Assembly: GCF_947503125.1 (NCBI RefSeq)
Contig: NZ_CANNCR010000034.1
Location: forward strand, 1 to 46,806
Origin: an uncultured Metabacillus sp.
GTDB lineage: Bacteria; Bacillota; Bacilli; Bacillales; Bacillaceae
Direction: 5' to 3'
Length of the DNA stretch: 46,806 bases
Translations under genes and position numbers: made by a program
Notes under the pieces: generated by a model
What the model saw: the letters and a program-made list of their open reading frames with translations, nothing else
The model's database searches: none
What the model was told of the DNA's origin: nothing
In this document: in pieces, positions 33,137-42,200 of the stretch
How positions within the stretch are numbered: position 1 is the stretch's first letter
Layout: each line of letters opens with the position of its first letter

Positions 33137-33898
33137 ATGGTAAATAAAAAAGTGACGTCCATTTTAGAAGACAAAATTAATGTTATCAAAAGCGGCGAGA
33201 AATTGATTTATCTAGTTGGTCCAATCAAATTGCCTGTCAACCTGGATGGTGAAACAACGATTTTTCAGTGGTATTGCTGGCTGCGCTGCGACAATATGGC
33301 AGGTCACTTTTGTGATGACGGATCATATAATACGGAAAGTATTATTGAAACCTTAGCATCTTCCAATTTAGCTGAAATGCAGCAATCAAGCGTGCTTGTA
33401 TATGGTGATTTTCAACAATCGGAGGAAGCATTAATTCGTATGCATAGTATATGCCATACCGGAGATATCTTTGGCAGCAAGCGCTGTGACTGCGGCTTTC
33501 AATTAAAGCAAGCAATGAAAATGATTGCTGCTCACGGATCTGGTGCATTATTTTATTTAGCGAATCATGAAGGAAGAGGGATTGGCTTATTTAGTAAAGC
33601 GATGGCTTATGTCCTTCAGGAACAAGGATTGGATACAGTAGAAGCTAATCTGGAGCTTGGCTTTGTCGATGATGCGCGAAATTATGATGACGCGATACGC
33701 GTCCTAAAAACGTTGCGTTCAAACCCGGTAACGCTTATTACCAACAACCCGAGAAAATTAGAGGCACTGCAAACATCTGGTGCAAATGTCGCTGGCAGGG
33801 TTCCATTATGGGGGGATGTTTCTGAGTTTAATGAAAAATACTTGGAAACAAAGGTTATTCGTTCTGGTCATTTAAAAGGGGGATGTCCAGATGATTAA
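33137..33898 (+). CDS. ribA: Stand-alone GTP cyclohydrolase II (RibA-like)
   Basis: A 253-residue RibA domain without the RibB half that is fused in the usual Bacillus RibBA. The zinc cysteines Cys106, Cys117 and Cys119 (CHTGDIFGSKRCDCG) are spaced exactly as in E. coli RibA. The active-site Tyr (158, KAMAYVLQ) and Arg (181, DDARNYD) are present, as is TNNPRKLEAL. One difference is that the usual RQEGRGIGL reads ANHEGRGIGL with one extra residue, in the nucleotide-binding strand. It should open GTP to the first riboflavin intermediate or a related pterin-type product. CAGGAGGAAGG precedes the ATG. No other riboflavin gene is nearby and no FMN riboswitch is seen. Confidence 0.88.
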   Translation: MVNKKVTSILEDKINVIKSGEKLIYLVGPIKLPVNLDGETTIFQWYCWLRCDNMAGHFCDDGSYNTESIIETLASSNLAEMQQSSVLVYGDFQQSEEALIRMHSICHTGDIFGSKRCDCGFQLKQAMKMIAAHGSGALFYLANHEGRGIGLFSKAMAYVLQEQGLDTVEANLELGFVDDARNYDDAIRVLKTLRSNPVTLITNNPRKLEALQTSGANVAGRVPLWGDVSEFNEKYLETKVIRSGHLKGGCPDD

Positions 33899-33948
33899 CA
33901 ACGATAAGCTGATGGGGAGGCAAAAAATGATGGATCAGTAATTCCTAC

Positions 33949-33977
33949 TTGACGCATTGGAATAATTAACTTATAGT
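33949..33977 (+). promoter_or_regulatory. Sigma-A promoter of tcyP
   Basis: TTGACG (33949-33954), 17 bases, then TATAGT (33972-33977): five of six matches in each box, 36 bases before the start codon. Confidence 0.75.
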
Positions 33978-34012
33978 TTTATTTTGTAAAAGAAAATAGA
34001 AAGGAGATTAGA

Positions 34013-35395
34013 ATGAATACATTTCTAGTCATTATTAATATCATAGTATTTCTCATACTCTTATTTGGATTGTACATTATGCAGAAAAAACATGTGTCCT
34101 TTTCAAAACGAGTTTTCACTGGATTAGGCTTAGGCCTTGTACTTGGTCTTATTATTCAATTAATCTATGGAGCAACATCTGAGGTAACAACGACTACTAT
34201 CGATTGGTTTAACATTGTTGGCAGCGGTTATGTGAAACTATTGCAAATGATCGTCATGCCGCTTGTGTTTGTTTCCATTGTCGGAGCGTTTACTAAGCTA
34301 AAGCTGACGAAAAACATCGGGAAAATCAGCTTCCTGGTGATCGGAATTTTACTTGGAACAACGGCGATTTCAGCCGCTATTGGTATAGGCTCTGCTTTAG
34401 GCTTTGGCCTTGATGGCATGGAGTTAACTGCAGGTGAGGCAGAACAGGCCCGCAATGCAGAAATAGAAGAAAAAGTTGTTGGGGTACAAGATATGACAAT
34501 CCCGCAACAAATCATCGAGCTGTTCCCTGCAAATCCGTTTCAAGATTTAACAGGTGCCCGTCCAACTTCTACGATTGCGGTAGTTATTTTTGCATCAATC
34601 GTAGGTATGGCTTATCTTGGAGTAAAACGTAAGGAACCAGAGCATGGTGAGTTTTTTGCCAAGATTATTGATACTCTATACACAATGACGATGAGAATTG
34701 TGACACTCATTCTTCGTCTGACACCTTATGGAATTCTTGCGATTATCACTAAGGTTACAGCAACAAGTGATTATGCAGCAATTGTGAAATTAGGAAAGTT
34801 TGTCATTGCATCCTATGTTGCGTTAATCGCAATGTTTATTGTACATCTTCTCTTAATAGCGCTTGTGAAGCTAAGTCCGGTAAAGTATGTGAAAAAAGGC
34901 TTGCCTACATTAACGTTTGCCTTTACTTCACGTACAAGTGCAGGTACTTTACCTTTGAATATAAAAACACAAACAGAGGGATTTGGTGTATCAGAGGGAA
35001 TCGCTAACTTTGCAGGTTCATTTGGACTCTCAATCGGGCAAAATGGCTGCGCCGGGATCTATCCAGCAATGCTGGCAGTAATGGTTGCTCCTTCAGTTGG
35101 TATCGATCCGACAAGTCCTGGATTTATCGCTACCCTTATTTTAGTCGTAGCTATTAGCTCATTCGGAGTTGCAGGGGTCGGGGGTGGTGCAACATTTGCT
35201 GCACTCATCGTCTTATCGATCTTAAATCTTCCAATTGCAATTGTCGGTCTTTTAATCTCAGTTGAGCCATTAATTGACATGGGGCGTACTGCATTAAATG
35301 TCAGCGGAAGTATGACAGCAGGTGTTCTTACAGCAAAAGCAACAGGTGAGTTAGATAAAGAGACTTACAAGCAAGCGGAGATCATGGAAGCTTAA
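34013..35395 (+). CDS. tcyP: L-cystine:cation symporter TcyP (DAACS family)
   Basis: A 460-residue integral membrane symporter, near-identical in layout to the 463-residue B. subtilis TcyP (YhcL), which takes up cystine. It shows the helix-loop motifs GSGYVKLLQMIVMPL near residue 70, LTFAFTSRTSAGTLPLN (the serine-rich re-entrant loop) near 300, GQNGCAGIYPAMLA near 340, and the C-terminal VEPLIDMGRTALNVSGSMTAG. AGAAAGGAGA precedes the ATG. It has its own promoter and terminator, so it is a single-gene unit. In B. subtilis the homologue is induced under sulfur limitation; no S-box or CymR site was recognised here. Confidence 0.95.
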   Translation: MNTFLVIINIIVFLILLFGLYIMQKKHVSFSKRVFTGLGLGLVLGLIIQLIYGATSEVTTTTIDWFNIVGSGYVKLLQMIVMPLVFVSIVGAFTKLKLTKNIGKISFLVIGILLGTTAISAAIGIGSALGFGLDGMELTAGEAEQARNAEIEEKVVGVQDMTIPQQIIELFPANPFQDLTGARPTSTIAVVIFASIVGMAYLGVKRKEPEHGEFFAKIIDTLYTMTMRIVTLILRLTPYGILAIITKVTATSDYAAIVKLGKFVIASYVALIAMFIVHLLLIALVKLSPVKYVKKGLPTLTFAFTSRTSAGTLPLNIKTQTEGFGVSEGIANFAGSFGLSIGQNGCAGIYPAMLAVMVAPSVGIDPTSPGFIATLILVVAISSFGVAGVGGGATFAALIVLSILNLPIAIVGLLISVEPLIDMGRTALNVSGSMTAGVLTAKATGELDKETYKQAEIMEA

Positions 35396-35413
35396 TCAGA
35401 TAAAAAATACGAG

Positions 35414-35466
35414 AAGAGGCTGTCTCACAAAGGTTTAACCCTTTGGTCTAGAGATAGCCTCTTTTT
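35414..35466 (+). terminator. Terminator after tcyP
   Basis: AGAGGCTGTCTC (35415-35426) pairs with GAGATAGCCTCT (35451-35462) and runs into TTTTT. The stem shares the GGCTGTCT core seen at 10310 and 13432. Confidence 0.88.
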
Positions 35467-35529
35467 ATAAGAGAAAAAATGTTGGATTGTAACAGATCCT
35501 GGGAAAATTTATTTCAGTCGATTGCTAAA

Positions 35530-35664
35530 TTAATCATTCTTATGATTTGATACAGGGTTTTTATTAGGTTTTGGAAGCAAATTCTTTAATTTATTTTTTA
35601 AATAATCCTTCACGAGATCACGTTTCCGCTTTTGTCGTTTGTGACGATTTCTCAAGTAAGCCAC
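35530..35664 (-). CDS. Putative small, highly basic protein (44 aa)
   Basis: A minus-strand frame reads MAYLRNRHKRQKRKRDLVKD and continues YLKNKLKNLL to a proline- and asparagine-rich end, 44 residues with about fifteen Lys/Arg. Such a run of basic residues without stop is unlikely by chance in this AT-rich gap and looks like a genuine small protein. The start is GTG at 35664 (or GTG at 35667), with only a weak ribosome site (ACTAGG), and TATAAT occurs about 35 bases upstream on the minus strand. I do not recognise the family. Nucleic-acid or ribosome binding would fit the charge but is only inference. Confidence 0.5.
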   Translation of the reverse strand: MAYLRNRHKRQKRKRDLVKDYLKNKLKNLLPKPNKNPVSNHKND

Positions 35665-35935
35665 CACCCTAGTATAAGTTTACCTATTTCTTTTATTATA
35701 ACGCTTATTTAATAAATAATCTAATTGCCCTAAACTGTTAAGAGTATTTTCTGAATCCTATCGGTTTTAGAAAAGAAGATCTCCTTATTTGAATGGGGAT
35801 TTCATCATAGGATAATTGGATTGAATTAACAAAAAAGTAATCAAATTTATTCTCTTTTTTACATGTATGAAATAGTGGCTATGGATTCATTTGATATTCT
35901 CTTTTAGAAAAAGTTTTATAGGAGGAGTTTAGCTT
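35665..35935. other. Intergenic stretch upstream of broken endonuclease/phosphatase gene
   Basis: No gene or RNA was recognised. It probably holds the promoter of the minus-strand small protein and that of the following secreted protein. The latter's ribosome site TAGGAGGAG ends at about 35929. Confidence 0.4.
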
Positions 35936-36813
35936 ATGAGAATAGGTAATAAAAAAAGTGGTAAAGGTAAAATTGGAAAGGTATTGTTTATTTCGGCAAT
36001 TGCGTTTATGATGATTTTCCAATTAGATCTAAGCAACAAATCATATGCCAAAGAACACGGTACCACAGTAAACGTAAAGGTGATGTCCTTTAACATTCAT
36101 CATGCTGAAGGAATTGACGGTGTCTTGGATCTGGAACGAATTGCTAAAATCATTGAAGATGCAGATGCTGAAATTATTGGTTTACAGGAAGTGGACAACC
36201 ATTGGTCCGAGCGAAGCAACTTTCAAGATCAGGCAAAATGGCTGGCAGAACGCCTTGGAATGTATTATACATATGCTGCAAACCTTGATCGTGATCCATT
36301 AAATGAAGGAGATCCCCGCCGTCAGTATGGGACAGCCATTTTAAGTAAATATCCGATCATCTCATCTGAAAACCACCTTTTAACGAAAATAGGCAATACA
36401 GAGCAGCGCGGCTTGCTGGATGCAATGATCAATGTAAAAGGGAATCACCTTCACTTCTTTAATACTCATCTTGCCTTAACTTCAGCAGAACGAGAAATAC
36501 AGGTGAATGAAATTCATGCTATTGCCAGTAAGTAAAAGGTCCAAAGGTCATCATGGGGGATTTAAATGCTGTTCCTGAAAGCAATGAAATGAAGCCAATG
36601 CGCAAAAATTATCTCGATGTCTTTTCAAATGCAGCCAATGCGAACACATATCCTTCAGAAAATCCAACGAAACGAATTGATTATATTTTTACATCCAAAG
36701 ATGTTGAAACAGTAAAGACTCAAGTAATTGAAACTTTTGCATCTGACCATCTTCCAATCACAGCAGAAATTGTATTGGATCGTGAAGAACCGTTTTATAA
36801 TGGAAATAAGTAA
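35936..36813 (+). pseudogene. Secreted endonuclease/exonuclease/phosphatase-family protein, frameshifted
   Basis: The first frame (35936-36535) has a signal peptide or anchor (about 12-32) and the fold's opening motifs: VMSFNIHHAEG, IIGLQEVD (metal Glu), YGTAILSKYPI and FFNTHLALT. It stops at 36533-36535. The remaining catalytic motifs follow in another frame to 36813: KGPKVIMGDLNAVPES (Asp/Asn), RIDYIFTSKDVE and ASDHLPI (Asp/His). One base is missing near 36533 (AAGTAAAAGG). Repaired, the protein would have about 292 residues and act outside the cell on phosphodiesters (DNA, phospholipid or sphingomyelinase-like). The intact second half points to very recent loss or a sequencing error. Confidence 0.85.
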
Positions 36814-36828
36814 CCAAGCTTAGTGTGA

Positions 36829-36867
36829 AAGATCCTACCTGAGAAAAATCGGTAGGATCTTCTTTTG
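36829..36867 (+). terminator. Terminator after endonuclease/phosphatase locus
   Basis: AAGATCCTACC (36829-36839) pairs perfectly with GGTAGGATCTT (36851-36861), followed by CTTTTG. Confidence 0.85.
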
Positions 36868-36995
36868 TTAAAAACATGAAATTCGTTTACGATCTTGTAA
36901 TCTAGCAACTTTAGTTTTTACCTATCTGTAAATGAAAATTAATACTATTTTGGTATTTTTTAATAGTAGTTTATAAGAGAAGGAGATGCACAAAA

Positions 36996-37853
36996 TTGAA
37001 AAAAACAAAATGGCTATCAGCGATTGGAGCTCTAGCAATTGGAGTCAGTTTAACGGTAAGTGCAGGAACGGTGTCAGCAAAAGAGAAATATAAGGAAATC
37101 GTCAATGTTTCCCACCGCGGAGCTTCTGGACATGCACCAGAACATACGATTACCGCTTATAAAATGGGAGAAAAAATGCACGGTGACTATATTGAAGTTG
37201 ATTTGCAGATGACTAGCGACGGAAAGCTAATCGCCATGCATGATGAAACAGTTGACCGTACAACAAACGGAACTGGACTTGTAAAAGATTATACATTGGA
37301 AGAAATTAAGCAGTTGGATGCCGGCAGCTGGTTTAATGAAAAATACCCGGAATATGCAAACCCTGACTATGCTGGATTAAAAGTGCCAACACTTGAAGAG
37401 GTCTTCAAAACGTTTGGAAAAAACAAAAACTATTATATTGAAACGAAATCCCCTGATGTCTATCCAGGTATGGAAAAAGAGCTTTTGCGTCTAATTAATG
37501 AATATGACATCAACAAAGATACCTTGCTTGTTCAATCTTTTAGTGCAGAGAGCCTGAAAACAATGCACGAGCTTGATCCATCTGTAAAGCTTGTTCAGCT
37601 GCTTTCATATCGAAGCAATGCAGTGATTACTGATTCTGAAATTGCAGCGATAAAAGAATACGCATTGGGCGTTGGACCAAACCATACGTATTTAAATGAG
37701 GAATATGTTCAAAAGGTAGTTAAGAGCGGCTTGGAAATTCACCCGTATACGGTAAATGATAAGGAAACAATGAGTAAGCTAATTGACTGGGGTGTGACTG
37801 GAATGTTTACAAACTTTCCGGACAGGCTTCATGAAGTGAAAAAAGGTAAATAA
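36996..37853 (+). CDS. glpQ: Secreted glycerophosphodiester phosphodiesterase GlpQ
   Basis: A 285-residue TIM-barrel phosphodiesterase with a Sec signal (1-28, cleavage after VSA). It hydrolyses deacylated phospholipids or teichoic-acid ends to glycerol-3-phosphate. The catalytic motifs are intact: NVSHRGASGHAPEHT (His-Arg, Glu), IEVDLQMTSDGKLIAMHDETVDRTT (metal Glu/Asp and second His), YYIETKSP (Glu) and the end block VTGMFTNFPDRLHEV. It is slightly shorter than the 293-residue B. subtilis GlpQ, which it closely follows. The TTG start follows AGAAGGAGATG. An inverted repeat TACTATT/AATAGTA (36943-36949, 36962-36968) lies upstream. No clear Pho box is seen. Confidence 0.94.
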   Translation: MKKTKWLSAIGALAIGVSLTVSAGTVSAKEKYKEIVNVSHRGASGHAPEHTITAYKMGEKMHGDYIEVDLQMTSDGKLIAMHDETVDRTTNGTGLVKDYTLEEIKQLDAGSWFNEKYPEYANPDYAGLKVPTLEEVFKTFGKNKNYYIETKSPDVYPGMEKELLRLINEYDINKDTLLVQSFSAESLKTMHELDPSVKLVQLLSYRSNAVITDSEIAAIKEYALGVGPNHTYLNEEYVQKVVKSGLEIHPYTVNDKETMSKLIDWGVTGMFTNFPDRLHEVKKGK

Positions 37854-37870
37854 ATCTACTAGATCCATTG

Positions 37871-37903
37871 AAAAAACTCAAGTATACCAAGCTTGAGTTT
37901 TTT
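37871..37903 (+). terminator. Terminator after glpQ
   Basis: AAAAAACTCAAG (37871-37882) and CTTGAGTTTTTT (37892-37903) are perfect complements with a T-run. Confidence 0.9.
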
Positions 37904-38018
37904 CACTCTTTCTATAAGCATGATGGTCGATGAGTAGATTATTAGAGTTTCTCTCAGCTTACAAGATATAATGATAATGACTATAATGGTAAAAACTGAG
38001 AAGGAGAGGAAGTAGAAC

Positions 38019-38951
38019 ATGACAAAGCAAACACGGATTGGAAAGACAGATTTAGTTGTGGGTCCGATCGGGCTTGGGACAAACGCTGTAGGGGGTCATA
38101 ATCTTTATCCTAATTTAAACGAAGAAGCTGGTAAAGATTTGGTTCGAGCAGCGATCAATCATGGCGTAAACTTCTTAGATACTGCTTTTATTTATGGACC
38201 AGGACGTTCAGAGGAACTAGTAGGAGAAGTAATAAAAGAATCTGGTAAGCGTCATGAACTCATTCTTGCCACAAAAGGAGCACACAAGTTTGTCGGTGAC
38301 GATGTTGTCATAGATAACTCACCTGCCTTTTTAAAACAAGCCGTTGATGATAGTTTGAAAAGGCTGCAAACTGATTACATAGATTTATTTTACATTCATT
38401 TTCCGGATCAAGATACACCTAAGGATGAAGCAGTTGGTGCCTTAAAACAGCTGAAAGACGAAGGGAAAATTAGAGCGATTGGCGTATCGAACTTTACAAT
38501 TGAGCAATTAAAAGAAGCAAATAAAGATGGCTATGTGGATGTATTACAAGGAAATTACAATTTGCTTCAGCGTGAAGCCGAGCAAGATTTCTTCCCATAT
38601 ACAAACGAACATAAAATTTCATTTATTCCTTATTTCCCTTTAGCAGCAGGTTTATTAGCTGGTAAGTACAATAAGGATATGACATTCAATGATTTGCGCA
38701 AAGATATGCCACACCTCCAAGGCGACGAGTTTGCAAAAAATCTTGAAAAGGTAGAACAAATCCGTAAAATTGCTGATGCAAAAAACGCAGAAGTGGCACA
38801 TGTTGTTCTAGCCTGGTATTTAACACGTGAATCAATTGACGTCGTGATTCCTGGAGCGAAAAGAGCAGAGCAAGTATTAGATAATTTAAAAACGTTGGAT
38901 GTTCAACTGACCGAAGCAGAAGTGAATGAAATTGATCGAATCTTTAAATAG
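38019..38951 (+). CDS. iolS: Aldo/keto reductase, IolS-type (AKR11)
   Basis: A 310-residue NADPH-dependent TIM-barrel reductase, the same length as B. subtilis IolS and sharing [25 protein letters not shown] and [22 protein letters not shown]. The catalytic tetrad is visible: Asp and Tyr in [16 protein letters not shown], Lys in LATKGAH, and His in [16 protein letters not shown]. The cofactor site is [15 protein letters not shown]. In B. subtilis iolS lies beside the iol operon; here it is a single gene with its own terminator and no inositol gene beside it. A TATAAT-like box is at 37967-37972. The physiological substrate is unknown. Confidence 0.92.
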   Translation: MTKQTRIGKTDLVVGPIGLGTNAVGGHNLYPNLNEEAGKDLVRAAINHGVNFLDTAFIYGPGRSEELVGEVIKESGKRHELILATKGAHKFVGDDVVIDNSPAFLKQAVDDSLKRLQTDYIDLFYIHFPDQDTPKDEAVGALKQLKDEGKIRAIGVSNFTIEQLKEANKDGYVDVLQGNYNLLQREAEQDFFPYTNEHKISFIPYFPLAAGLLAGKYNKDMTFNDLRKDMPHLQGDEFAKNLEKVEQIRKIADAKNAEVAHVVLAWYLTRESIDVVIPGAKRAEQVLDNLKTLDVQLTEAEVNEIDRIFK

Positions 38952-38978
38952 ATTGATTACTTCTACATAAAACTAACG

Positions 38979-39010
38979 AAATAGCTGCCGCAAATAGCAG
39001 CTATTTTGAG
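38979..39010 (+). terminator. Terminator after iolS
   Basis: AAATAGCTGC (38979-38988) and GCAGCTATTTT (38997-39007) form a tight hairpin with a short loop and T-rich end. Confidence 0.85.
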
Positions 39011-39196
39011 TTTAATAGGAAATAAGAACATACCCGATCAACTGATAGTCCATGGTTTTGCGGTAAATGAGGAGAAGATGCCCTATTATATCCCTGCTTT
39101 TCTCTAGATGATCATAAGAAGAAAGACCTACTGCTGAAAACTAAAATTATGGAAATATCCCTATTCTTCCAAAATCAGAAAAATGAGATAATCATC
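39011..39196. other. Intergenic leader region before GH13 enzyme
   Basis: I see no coding or RNA feature in this stretch between the iolS terminator and the GH13 promoter. Confidence 0.4.
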
Positions 39197-39225
39197 TTAA
39201 GAAAGCGTTTGCTCAATTTTATAAT
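39197..39225 (+). promoter_or_regulatory. Promoter of secreted GH13 gene
   Basis: TATAAT (39220-39225) is a perfect -10 box, with TTAAGA (39197-39202, 4/6) 17 bases upstream. It lies between, and partly under, the two cre-like arms. Confidence 0.7.
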
Positions 39226-39239
39226 TATAAACGCTTTCT
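39200..39239. promoter_or_regulatory. Paired inverted cre-like (CcpA/LacI-family) operators
   Basis: AGAAAGCGTTT at 39200-39210 is repeated exactly in inverted orientation at 39229-39239 (AAACGCTTTCT). Each has the cre core (AAAGCGTTT). The first overlaps the -35 box and the second the start point, so the promoter is boxed in on both sides. Confidence 0.72.
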
Positions 39240-39267
39240 AAAATAATTGTCGAAAAGGGGGATTTAG

Positions 39268-42200
39268 GTGAGAGGCAAGCGAAGGATAAAGTTAAAAAGG
39301 AGTATTAGTTTTGCAGCTATTTTTTTCTTATTTGCGCAAACGTTTGCAGGGGTAGGAGTGGTAAATCCAATGCCAACAAAAGCAGAAGAAAGAGTTGTAA
39401 CACTAGTCGGTAATTTACAGGATGAACTTGGGGGAGCAGGAGAATGGAATCCAGAAGATCCTACAACTAGGATGACGTTAATGGAGAACGGAAATTATAA
39501 GTTGACTGGAACATTGCCTGCTGGAAACTATGAATATAAAATTGCGATTAATGGCTCGTGGGAGGAAAACTATGGATTAAATGGGACGCCAAATGGCGAG
39601 AATTACAAGCTATCCCTCGATCAAGAGAAACAAGTGACCTTTATTTATGATGATCAAACACATAATGTAACCATTCCTGTTGAACTCCCAGATGATCAAA
39701 AGCCACGAATTGTTGGCGATATCCAGCCTGAGCTTCAAGCTGGTGGAGAATGGGCGCCGAATGAATCAAACGCAATCTTAAACGATGAGGATCTTGACAA
39801 TATTTATTCATTTACAGCACATGTTCCGAAAGGTAAGCATGAATTTAAAATTGTGTTGGGAAACAGCTGGGAAGCACCGGCATACCCGGAGAACAACTTT
39901 GTTTTGAATGTGGTAAAAGATGCAACGATTACGTTCTTTTATAATCATGATACAAAGGCTGTGTACACCGATTATGATTCTGGTTTGCCAGACGGTAATG
40001 TCCAAGGGGATAAACTGGTACATGATACATGGGAACAAGCTTTCAGGTCACCATTCGGAGCTGTGAAGGCGGGAGAGCTGGTAAAGCTTCGTCTCCAGGC
40101 GAAGAAAGGCGATTTAACAGGAGCCAAAGTTGTTCTAAAAAACTATCAGTCTGGGAACACCATGATGGTTGAAATGAAAAATGCGGGATGGGTAGAACAT
40201 AGCGGCACGCCTGTTGAGTTTTGGGAAGCAAGGGTTAAACCGGAGGAAAAAGGGGTTTACGGCTATAAATTTATTGCCAGTGACGGAGAAGCGCAAAGGG
40301 AATACGGTGAAGATATTCAAGAAGGCGGCAAAGGAACAGCATCAGACTCTAATGCAGGTTTCTTCCAAATGACCGTGTATGACTCAGCGTATAAAACGCC
40401 TGATTGGATGAAGGAATCCATTGTTTATCAAATTTTCCCGGATCGCTTTTTCAATGGTAATAAACAGAATGATGAGGCAAAGGAAACAGCTAGAGGAACA
40501 GAGCCGATTGAGCATCAAGAATGGAGCGAGCTCCCTGATAATCCTCGTGAAGCAGCTACTGAAGGATATGATGGTGATGAAATATGGTCAAATGATTTCT
40601 TTGGCGGAGATCTTGCCGGCATTCAAAAGAAACTCGACTATATTCAATCATTAGGGGTAAATACGCTCTATTTAAATCCAATTGCTCATGCAGCCTCCAA
40701 CCATAAATATGATGCGACAGATTACAAAGCCATTGACCCAATGTTCGGTACACCAGAGGAATTTAAAGCTTTTACAAAAGAATTAAAGAAGCGAAAAATG
40801 CATTTGATTCTGGATGGTGTATTTAACCACGTCGGAGATGATTCGATTTACTTTGATCGTTATGGAAAATACAAAACAGTTGGTGCGTATGAATATTGGT
40901 CAGCGATTTATGATCTGGTCAATAAAGGTGTAACAGTAGAGGAAGCGAAAAAACAAGTAGAAGAAAAATTTAAAGCTGAGGGACAAGTCTTTAGCCCCTA
41001 TGGATTCCATAACTGGTTCAACATTGAAAATGAGAAAGTGAATGGAGTTTATAAATATCAGGCATGGTGGGGCTTCGATTCTTTGCCTGAAATCAAATCG
41101 ATTCCAGGAGAAGCGGTAAACTATGACTCTGAGCTAAACAATAAGCAATTTGCAAACTATATTATGTATGACGAACATTCTGCTGCCAAAACATGGCTTG
41201 AACGTGGAGCATCTGGCTGGCGTTTGGATGTAGCTAATGAAGTAGATCCAGAGTTTTGGCGGGAATTCCGTGAAGAATTAAAAACAGGAAAGAAAAATGA
41301 TCCGCTTATTCTTGGTGAAATTTGGGATGATGCGTCCAAATACTTCCTTGGTGATTTGTACGATTCGGTGATGAATTATCGTTTTCGCGGCGCACTGATT
41401 GATTACTTGAAAAATGGCAATGCCGAAGGGGCGAAAAATCAGCTGAATGCTATTTACGAGGATTATCCTAAAGAAGCATTTTACGCCTTAATGAACTTAA
41501 TGGGCTCACATGATACACCTCGTGCAGCGTTTGTTTTAGGGAATGGAACAGATACCTTTGAACGTGCCGAGCATGATAAAAATTATGATCATGAATTAGG
41601 GATTAAGCGTTTGAAGCTTGCGGCGATCCTGCAAATGGGCTATGCCGGAGCACCAACTGTCTATTATGGAGATGAAGCGGGAGTAACCGGCTCAAAGGAT
41701 CCCGATGACCGCCGAACATACCCTTGGGGAAGTGAAGACAAGGATTTAATTAAACACTACCAAGCAGTTGGAAAGGTTAGAACAAACTTTCATCAATTAT
41801 TTAGCTATGGTGATTTACAACACTTATATGCAAAAGGAGATGTTCTTGCTTTTTCTCGTTCAAATAAAAAGAATGCGGCTATTGTGATCACCAACCGCAG
41901 CAACGAGGAAAAGACTGTTGAGCTTAAGGTAGAAGACTTACTGATTAATGGAATAAGCTTAACCGACCAGCTTGATAAAGCATATAAGGCAGTCTCAAAG
42001 GATGGAAAACTAACAATCAATATTCCAGCGATGAGAGGGCGCATGCTTGTGACAGATAAAGGGCAAAATCTGAAAAAACCAGCCCCTGTTACAAACGTAA
42101 CAGCAGTAGAGGGAAGTCACTCGGTTAGCCTGAAGTGGAAAGGTGACGCAAAGAAATATGTCATTTACCAAACAACCATTTCTGGTGCATTTTATGAAAA

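Noticed and set aside
33899-34012. S-box or other sulfur-sensing element before tcyP
   Set aside because: The gap is only about 110 bases and contains a plain sigma-A promoter without the conserved stems.
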